From the NCBI GenBank assembly GCA_019689515.1, contig JADGHI010000077.1, positions 1 to 11,606 of the forward strand: a stretch of DNA of 11,606 nucleotides, in the 5' to 3' direction. The DNA comes from Acetobacteraceae bacterium (GTDB taxonomy: Bacteria > Pseudomonadota > Alphaproteobacteria > Acetobacterales > Acetobacteraceae). How positions within the stretch are numbered: the first letter of the stretch is position 1; each line of letters starts with the position of its first letter. Under the pieces are notes generated by a model. That model made no database searches, had not been told where the DNA came from, and saw nothing but the letters and a program-made list of their open reading frames with translations. The translations under genes and the position numbers were made by a program. Shown here in pieces: positions 6,888 to 11,606 of the stretch.

Positions 6888-7696
6888 GAATGGTGCAGGT
6901 CACGGAATACGCGGGCGGAAAGATCCTCGCGCAGCGCGAGGAGGGCTTCGGGCGGATCATCTTCAACCAGCCCGAGAAGCGCAACGCCATGTCGGTGGAG
7001 ATGTGGGACGGCATGGGCGCCGCGCTCGACGCCTTCGCCGACGACGACGGCGTGCGCTGCGTGGTGCTCCAGGGCGCGGGCGACAAGGCCTTCGTCTCCG
7101 GCGCCGACATCAGCCAGTTCGAGCAGCGCCGCTCCGACGCCAATGCGCAGAAGGAATACGATCGCCTGACCTCCGGCGGGCGGGCCAAGCTCGCCGGGTT
7201 CCGCAAGCCGGTCATCGCCCAGATCCGCGGCTTCTGCATGGGCGGCGGCCTCGGCATCGCGATGTCGGCGGACATCCGCATCGCGTCGGAGGACTCCCAG
7301 TTCGGCATCCCCGCGGCGAAGCTCGGCATCGCCTACGGCTTCGACATGGTGCGCAACCTCGTCGCCCTGGTGGGGCCGGCGCACGCCCACATGATCCTGA
7401 TGACGGGCGAGCGCTTCGACGCGCGCGAGGCGGAACGGATCGGCCTCGTCAACAAGGTCGTGCCGGTGGACCAGCTCGAGGCGACGGTGGCGAAGCTCGC
7501 CGCGACCATGGCGGGGAACGCCCCGCTCTCGCTCATCGCGAACAAACTCACGGTGCGGACCGTGCTGCGCGACCCGGAGGAGCGGAACATGGAGGCGATC
7601 CGGGCGGCGTATACTGCCTGCTTCGATTCCGCGGACTACCGGGAGGGCCGCCGGGCCTTCATGGAGAAGCGCAAGCCCGTCTTCACCGGGCGCTGA
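6884..7696 (+). CDS. Crotonase-fold (enoyl-CoA hydratase/isomerase family) protein lacking both hydratase glutamates
   Basis: The 270-residue protein has the crotonase fold: the first oxyanion-hole strand SGADI and the second at FCMGGG (GGG at 120-122) polarise the acyl-CoA thioester. In rat mitochondrial hydratase the two catalytic glutamates are E144 (GGGCE) and E164 (QPEILLG). Here the same positions are G124 (GGGLG) and A144 (IPAAKLG), exactly 20 residues apart as in the rat enzyme. Water addition by the usual mechanism is therefore unlikely; isomerase, hydrolase, decarboxylase or C-C bond chemistry is possible. The ATG at 6884 overlaps the upstream stop as ATGA, with GGAG four bases before; the ATG at 6890 is an alternative with a ten-base spacer. 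The C-terminal YREGRRAFMEKRKPVF is typical of the family. Annotation as enoyl-CoA hydratase would be conventional but probably wrong in detail. Confidence 0.88.
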   Translation: MRMVQVTEYAGGKILAQREEGFGRIIFNQPEKRNAMSVEMWDGMGAALDAFADDDGVRCVVLQGAGDKAFVSGADISQFEQRRSDANAQKEYDRLTSGGRAKLAGFRKPVIAQIRGFCMGGGLGIAMSADIRIASEDSQFGIPAAKLGIAYGFDMVRNLVALVGPAHAHMILMTGERFDAREAERIGLVNKVVPVDQLEATVAKLAATMAGNAPLSLIANKLTVRTVLRDPEERNMEAIRAAYTACFDSADYREGRRAFMEKRKPVFTGR

Positions 7697-7737
7697 GACG
7701 CACCACCGGTGCACATCCCGCCCCTGCTGCGCTTGAG

Positions 7738-7764
7738 CCCCGGCCGCACCACTTCCGGCCGGGG
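7738..7764 (+). terminator. Probable terminator after the CoA-transferase/crotonase pair
   Basis: A perfect nine-base-pair all-GC stem (ccccggccg / cggccgggg) with a nine-base loop starts about 41 bases after the crotonase stop. It is the strongest hairpin between genes in the window. No T-tract follows, so termination may be inefficient or Rho-assisted. Confidence 0.45.
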
Positions 7765-7880
7765 CGGCGACCGGTTAGCATCAACGCAACAACCCGCCAA
7801 CGACCCGGCCCCTGCCGGGCGGATTCGCGGGCACAGGATGGCTTCACACGCCTCGGGGAGCGGACGGTCCGAAACCGAAT

Positions 7881-8597
7881 ATGGACGCCAGTAGCAGCCT
7901 GAACATGGCGGCGCACGCCGTGGCGCACGCCGCAGTGGCGCCTGCCGCCCCGGACGCCGCCCGGCCCTGCACCGGCAGCGGCGGCGACGATGGGGGGGAT
8001 GCGGAGTGCGCGCCGATCTCGCGCATCGTCGCGGAGGTCGCGGCGCATTGTCCCGGCGATCGCATCACCCTCGGCGAGATGGCGGAGGTGTTCGGCGACC
8101 GCGCCTTCGGCCTGCTGATCCTGCTGCTGCTGCTGCCGGCGCTGCTGCCCGGCCTCGCCTCGGTCTTCGGGACGCCGATCCTGATCCTCGGCATCCAGAT
8201 GGGCCTCGGCATGCGCGTGCCGCGGCTGCCGGGCTTCATCCGCCAGATGAGCATCCGGCGCAGCGACCTGCTGCGGCTCAGCAGCGTCTCGTCGAACGCG
8301 CTCAAGCGCATCGAGCGCTACGTGAGGCCCCGCCCTGGCCTGTTCATCTCGCCCTTCGGCGACCGGCTGGTCGGCTGGCTCAGCGCCTATGTCGCGATCA
8401 TGCTGATCCTGCCCGGTCCGGGCACCAACGGACCGCCCGCCTTCGGCAACATCGTCATGGCGCTCGGCCTGGTCGAACACGACAGCCGCGTGGTGGGGAT
8501 CGGCGTGGTGCTCACCGTGCTCGGCTGCGCCTTCGCCACCGCCGTGCTCGCGCTGATCTGCTGGTTCGGCTTCGAGGCGCTGCGCTGGCTGTTCTGA
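7881..8597 (+). CDS. exoD: Exopolysaccharide synthesis protein, ExoD family
   Basis: The 238-residue product belongs to the ExoD family of inner-membrane proteins, first linked to exopolysaccharide production and alkali tolerance in Sinorhizobium; its biochemical activity is unknown. Residues 1-44 are a variable Ala/Gly/Asp-rich tail. The conserved part begins with ISRIVAEVAAHCPGDRITLGEMAEVFGDRAFG (46-77) and runs into hydrophobic segments at about 77-110, with LLLLLPALLPG, then 166-180 and 203-228. The motif PGPGTNGPPAFGNIVMALGLVEHD near 178-201 is the second copy of the proline-containing ExoD element. The start is uncertain: ATGs at 7881 and 7905 both lack a good Shine-Dalgarno, but the choice only affects the variable tail. 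A TTCCGG/TAGCAT pair (7753-7758, 7776-7781, 17-base spacer) is a weak promoter candidate. Confidence 0.85.
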   Translation: MDASSSLNMAAHAVAHAAVAPAAPDAARPCTGSGGDDGGDAECAPISRIVAEVAAHCPGDRITLGEMAEVFGDRAFGLLILLLLLPALLPGLASVFGTPILILGIQMGLGMRVPRLPGFIRQMSIRRSDLLRLSSVSSNALKRIERYVRPRPGLFISPFGDRLVGWLSAYVAIMLILPGPGTNGPPAFGNIVMALGLVEHDSRVVGIGVVLTVLGCAFATAVLALICWFGFEALRWLF

Positions 8598-8619
8598 GCG
8601 GAGGGCCGAGGGAACGCGG

Positions 8620-9096
8620 ATGGAGACCGGCGGAACCGGACAGCGCCTGTTCCTCGAGGACCTCGCCATCGGCCGGCGCTTCGCGGCCGGGCCGGTGCGG
8701 ATCAGCGTGGAGGACATCCTCGCCTACGCCACGCGCTTCGATCCGCAGCCCTTCCACACCGACCCCACGACCACGGGGCATCCGGTGCTCGGCGGGCATT
8801 CCGCGAGCGGCTGGCACACCGCCTCGCTCACCATGCGCATGATCACCGAGGCGCTGCCGCTCGCCTGGGGCGTGGTGGGCGGCGGCGGCGAGATCGCCTG
8901 GCCGCGCCCGGTCCGCCCCGGCGACACGCTGCGGATCGAGGCAGAGGTGCTGGAGACCGGCCGCTCGCGCTCCCGGCCCGGCCAGGGCTGGGCGCGGCTG
9001 CGCGTCACCACGCTGAACCAGCGCGACGAGCCGGTACAGGTGCTGGTCACGCGGCTCATCGTGCCCTGCCGGCTTCCCGCCCCCGCAACCTCCTGA
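8620..9096 (+). CDS. MaoC-like hot-dog dehydratase/hydratase
   Basis: The 158-residue product is a single hot-dog-fold MaoC-like domain. The hydratase-2 motif is present as YATRFD41PQPFH46TDP, the Asp and His that activate water in (R)-specific enoyl-CoA hydratases such as PhaJ. Downstream, SGWHTASLTMRM and WPRPVRPGDTLRIEAEV are the usual helix and strand blocks of the family. The likely reaction is reversible hydration of a 2-enoyl-CoA to an (R)-3-hydroxyacyl-CoA, though many relatives act on other CoA esters. The ATG at 8620 is preceded by GAGGG-type sites and lies 22 bases after exoD, so the two are probably co-transcribed. In principle an (R)-hydroxyacyl-CoA could feed the PHA synthase at 3064-4929, but it is in a separate unit about 3.7 kb away and that link is speculative. 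Confidence 0.88.
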   Translation: METGGTGQRLFLEDLAIGRRFAAGPVRISVEDILAYATRFDPQPFHTDPTTTGHPVLGGHSASGWHTASLTMRMITEALPLAWGVVGGGGEIAWPRPVRPGDTLRIEAEVLETGRSRSRPGQGWARLRVTTLNQRDEPVQVLVTRLIVPCRLPAPATS

Positions 9097-9102
9097 TAGC
9101 TT
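9074..9102 (+). promoter_or_regulatory. Weak promoter candidate for the riboswitch-btuB transcript
   Basis: TTCCCG at 9074-9079 and TAGCTT at 9097-9102 are 17 bases apart, each matching only 3 of 6 consensus positions. A transcript starting about seven bases downstream would begin right at the 5' strand of the riboswitch P1 helix (9111), which is the main argument for it. It would overlap the end of the MaoC-like gene. Confidence 0.25.
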
Positions 9103-9110
9103 CGCGCTCA

Positions 9111-9400
9111 TGCGCCGGTGGCCCGCAAGGGCTGAAACGGGAACGCGCGAAGCGGCGGTGATGGCCAATGCGCGATCCGCTCGGGGCTGCGCCTTGCGGC
9201 GCGCCGCCGTGCCGATCGCCGCGGGCAGCACCGCCGCGAGTCCGCGGCTGCCCCCGCAACTGTAGGCGGCGAGTCCGGCCCCCACCCATGCCATTGCGCT
9301 GCCCCATCCGTGCGGCGCGAGAAGGCGGGGGCCGAACGCCGGGTGAAGCGGAATCTCCCGCCTCGCCCGACAGCCGCGAGCCAGGAGACCGGCCGGCGCA
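9111..9400 (+). promoter_or_regulatory. Cobalamin (vitamin B12) riboswitch
   Basis: The landmarks of a cobalamin aptamer occur in order: gggaacgcg at 9139-9147, the highly conserved core cccccgcaactgtaggcgg at about 9251-9269 followed by cgag, and the B12 box agccaggagaccggcc at 9379-9394. The closing P1 helix can be drawn exactly: tgcgccggt at 9111-9119 pairs with gccggcgca at 9392-9400, nine pairs including one T-G. This riboswitch class binds adenosylcobalamin or related corrinoids and lowers expression of the gene behind it. The gene downstream is a TonB-dependent receptor, the usual target. The element starts only 14 bases after the MaoC-like stop codon, and the receptor start lies 252 bases beyond P1. 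Confidence 0.93.
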
Positions 9401-9652
9401 GAGCCGTGCCGCGCGCGTCGGGCGGGGTGTACCGGCGCAACGGAGCGATGCGATCGCGCGCGTGCGCGCGCTGTGCCATTCGGGCGCTGCGCGCATGCGG
9501 TCGCATCGGCAGGTCGGTGCCATCACGACGCCGCGCCGGGAGGGTGCGGCGCGGGTCGCGCCGACAATCCGCCAGCGGTGACGACGCAAGCCTGCCCGGC
9601 CGCCACGAGGAGGCCGGGCGTGTGTCGCCATGCTCGCCGGAGGCCCGCCTAG
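9401..9652 (+). other. Structured leader between riboswitch aptamer and btuB start
   Basis: No gene is supportable here. Three hairpin regions are visible: 9446-9508 (outer stem cgatgcga / tcgcatcg with GC-rich inner pairing), 9513-9565 (outer gtcggtgc / gcgccgac, inner ccgcgcc / ggcgcgg), and 9594-9619 (gcccggcc / ggccgggc, loop containing GAGGA). The last could be a terminator without a T-run. The receptor's GGAGG (9639-9643) lies nine bases before its ATG. I could not identify an alternative pairing that clearly shows how the riboswitch switches. Confidence 0.45.
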
Positions 9653-11605
9653 ATGCGCCGTCTGTTCCCCCTGCTCACACTTTCCGCCATCGCCGCCACG
9701 TCCAGCGCGGCTGCCCGGGCGCAGGAGGCGCCCGTCGCGACCCTGCCGGAGACCGTCGTCACCGGCACCCGCGCACCACTGCCCACAGCGCGCATTCCAG
9801 CCGCCATCAGCGTGATCACGCGACAGGACATCGAGGAGCGCGGCTACCAGTCGCTCGCCGAAGCGGTTGCTGCCGTGCCGGGCCTGCACCTGGTGCAGAC
9901 CGGCGGGCTCGGGCAGCAGGCCAGCGCCTTCCTGCGCGGCACCGCGGCGCGGCATGTGCGCGTGCTGCTCGACGGCGTGCCGATCGAGGACGCCTCGGAC
10001 CCGAACGGCGCGTTCGATTTCGGCAACGACCTGCTCGGCGACGTCGAGCGGATCGAGGTGGTGCGCGGCCCGGCCTCCGCCCTCTACGGCTCGGGCGCGC
10101 TGGGCGGCGTGGTGAACCGGATCACGCGCCGGGCCCCTCCGGGGCGCGCCTTCGCACCCTTCGGCGAGGTCGCCGCCGGCACCCAGCGGACCCTGCGCAC
10201 CACGGTCGGCGCCGCGGGCGAGTCCGGCGGGCTCGACTGGATGTTCGCCGGCCAAGTGCTCTCCACGCGCGGCTTCAATGCCACCGCGCCGCGGTTCTTC
10301 TCCTCCCTCGGCGAGCGCGACGGGGTCCATGCGGCGGTCTTCACCGTCCGGCTCGGCGCGACGCCGGTCGAGGGCACCCGCTTCGAGGCGCTGCTGCGCT
10401 GGCGGGAGACCGTCATCGGCCTCGACGACGTGCCGCGCGACGATCCGAACTACAGCGGGTCGAACCGCAACTGGACGGGCTGGCTGCGCGGCGAGACGCG
10501 CCTGCTCGACGGGCGCTGGACCACCGGGCTGCGCCTCGCCGCGACGCATGACCACCGGCGCTTCGTCAATCTGCCGGACGCCGGCAATCCCGCCAGCACC
10601 TACGATCTCTACCGCGGCGAGCGGGTGATGATCGACTGGACCAACACTGTCCGCCTCGGCAGCTTCGGGCCGGTGTCGGACGCGCTGCTGGCCTTCGGCG
10701 TGACGCAGGAGCAGGAGCGGGCGAACAGCGCTTCGGGCGACCCCGCCTTCCGCACGACGGTCAATGCCTCGCAGCGGAGCCTCGCCGGATATGGCGGGCT
10801 GCAATTCCGCCTGTTCGACCGGCTCGACCTCTCCGTCGCGCTGCGCCAGGACGCAACGGAGGACTTCGCCGGCGCGACGAGCTGGCAGGTCGGCGGCGTG
10901 CTCGCCCTGCCGGAGATCGCCACACGGCTGCGGGCCTCGGTCGGGACCGCCTTCAAGGCGCCTTCGCTGTTCCAGCGCTTCGGCGCGATCGGCACCTTCT
11001 TCCGCGGCAACCCAGACCTGCGCCCGGAGACCTCCTTCGCCTGGGAGGCGGGCGCGGAGACCGACCTGTTCGACGGCCTCGCCACCGTCTCGGCGCTGTA
11101 CTTCGAGAGCCGGCTCCGTGACCTGATCAATTACGACGCCGCCTTCCGCACGCTGGAGAACGTGGACCGCGCCCGCATCCGCGGCGCCGAGCTCGGGCTG
11201 ACGTTGCGGCCGGCGCCGTGGCTCTCGACCACCCTCGCCTGGACCATCACCGATGCGCGCGACGCGGAGACGGGCCAGCGTCTGCCGCGCCGGCCGGAGC
11301 ACGTGGTGAGTGTGACCGCGCGGATCGCGCCGCTGCCGCGCCTGGTCATCGCGCCGGAGATCCTGTTCGTCGGCCGCTCGCCCGAAGCGCCCTTCGCCAG
11401 CTACGCCGACGACGGCACGGCCATCCCGACCGCGCAGAGCAACCCGGCGGGCGTCGTGGCGAACCTGACGGCGAGCTGGCTCTGGAGCGATGCCGTGACG
11501 CTGTTCGCCGAGGCCCGGAACCTGGGCAACAGCCGCTTCGAGCCGGCGAACGGGTTCGTGGTGCCGGGCCGGAGCGTGCTCGTCGGGGTGCGGGTCGGGC
11601 TGTGA
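9653..11605 (+). CDS. btuB: TonB-dependent outer-membrane receptor, BtuB-like (cobalamin uptake)
   Basis: The 650-residue product is a complete TonB-dependent receptor. A signal peptide occupies about residues 1-23 (MRRLFPLLTL..., cleavage after ARA), followed by a TonB box PETVVTGT at 32-39. The plug domain (about 47-160) contains ISVITRQDIEERG, ALYGSGALGGVVNRIT and VERIEVVRGP, the standard blocks of the family. The remainder is the 22-stranded barrel. Length is close to E. coli BtuB (614 residues). The cobalamin riboswitch directly upstream is the strongest evidence for corrinoid transport; the protein alone would only support a TonB-dependent receptor. GGAGG nine bases before ATG 9653 fixes the start. 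The C-terminus is GVRVGL, ending in Leu rather than the aromatic residue usual for outer-membrane barrels. The periplasmic and inner-membrane parts (BtuF, BtuC, BtuD) are not in this window. Confidence 0.9.
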   Translation: MRRLFPLLTLSAIAATSSAAARAQEAPVATLPETVVTGTRAPLPTARIPAAISVITRQDIEERGYQSLAEAVAAVPGLHLVQTGGLGQQASAFLRGTAARHVRVLLDGVPIEDASDPNGAFDFGNDLLGDVERIEVVRGPASALYGSGALGGVVNRITRRAPPGRAFAPFGEVAAGTQRTLRTTVGAAGESGGLDWMFAGQVLSTRGFNATAPRFFSSLGERDGVHAAVFTVRLGATPVEGTRFEALLRWRETVIGLDDVPRDDPNYSGSNRNWTGWLRGETRLLDGRWTTGLRLAATHDHRRFVNLPDAGNPASTYDLYRGERVMIDWTNTVRLGSFGPVSDALLAFGVTQEQERANSASGDPAFRTTVNASQRSLAGYGGLQFRLFDRLDLSVALRQDATEDFAGATSWQVGGVLALPEIATRLRASVGTAFKAPSLFQRFGAIGTFFRGNPDLRPETSFAWEAGAETDLFDGLATVSALYFESRLRDLINYDAAFRTLENVDRARIRGAELGLTLRPAPWLSTTLAWTITDARDAETGQRLPRRPEHVVSVTARIAPLPRLVIAPEILFVGRSPEAPFASYADDGTAIPTAQSNPAGVVANLTASWLWSDAVTLFAEARNLGNSRFEPANGFVVPGRSVLVGVRVGL

Positions 11606-11606
11606 C

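Noticed and set aside
8020..8180. Runs of CTG codons and GC-rich repeats in exoD, considered as a repeat element
   Set aside because: They encode a leucine-rich membrane segment and are explained by codon bias.
9630..9815. Small plus-strand frame beginning just before btuB, considered as a leader peptide
   Set aside because: The GAGGAGG upstream is too far (16 bases) and lies in a hairpin, and most of the frame overlaps the btuB coding region out of frame with no conserved content.
9056..11302. A 748-codon open frame on the minus strand antisense to btuB and the riboswitch
   Set aside because: It crosses the riboswitch and the receptor gene, has no family motif and has Arg/Gly/Ala-rich composition typical of a shadow frame.

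Overview
The window is very GC-rich. Its codons are strongly biased to G or C in third position, starts are mostly preceded by GGAG-type ribosome binding sites, and the protein sequences resemble alphaproteobacterial families. My best guess is a member of the Acetobacteraceae (Roseomonas-like). That assignment is inferred from sequence character and gene content, not from a marker gene. I see no insertion sequence, prophage, CRISPR array, tRNA or rRNA; this looks like ordinary chromosomal backbone.

Left block (256-2812, minus strand). Three genes run leftwards with gaps of 55 and 72 bases, so they could form one transcript: an unrecognised protein with an HNH-like Asp-His motif, a short DUF1194 (von Willebrand A-like) protein, and a PhnW-type 2-aminoethylphosphonate:pyruvate aminotransferase. 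No other phosphonate gene is visible. Positions 1-255 hold no gene I can support.

Middle block (3064-7696, plus strand). A divergent region leads to a polyhydroxyalkanoate synthase (PhaC family) with an intact Cys-Asp-His triad. A likely terminator hairpin follows, then a small two-CBS-domain protein preceded by an FNR/FixK-like dyad, which hints at oxygen-responsive control. Next come a family III CoA-transferase and a crotonase-fold protein whose genes overlap by four bases (ATGA) and so are probably translationally coupled. The crotonase lacks both catalytic glutamates of true enoyl-CoA hydratases. A strong GC hairpin at 7738-7764 closes this unit.

Right block (7881-11605, plus strand). 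An ExoD-family membrane protein is followed after 22 bases by a MaoC-like hot-dog hydratase. Only 14 bases later a cobalamin riboswitch begins (about 9111-9400), with recognisable core and B12 box and a closing P1 helix. A 252-base structured leader then leads to a BtuB-like TonB-dependent receptor with signal peptide and TonB box, complete at the right edge. The expected logic is that high adenosylcobalamin shuts off production of the outer-membrane corrinoid transporter.

The shared theme of the centre and right is acyl-CoA metabolism (PhaC, CoA-transferase, crotonase, MaoC) beside a vitamin B12 uptake unit. I found no clear sign of a wholly new system. The points most worth checking are the glutamate-less crotonase, the FNR-like site before the CBS gene, the HNH-like unknown, and the long leader between the riboswitch and its receptor gene.
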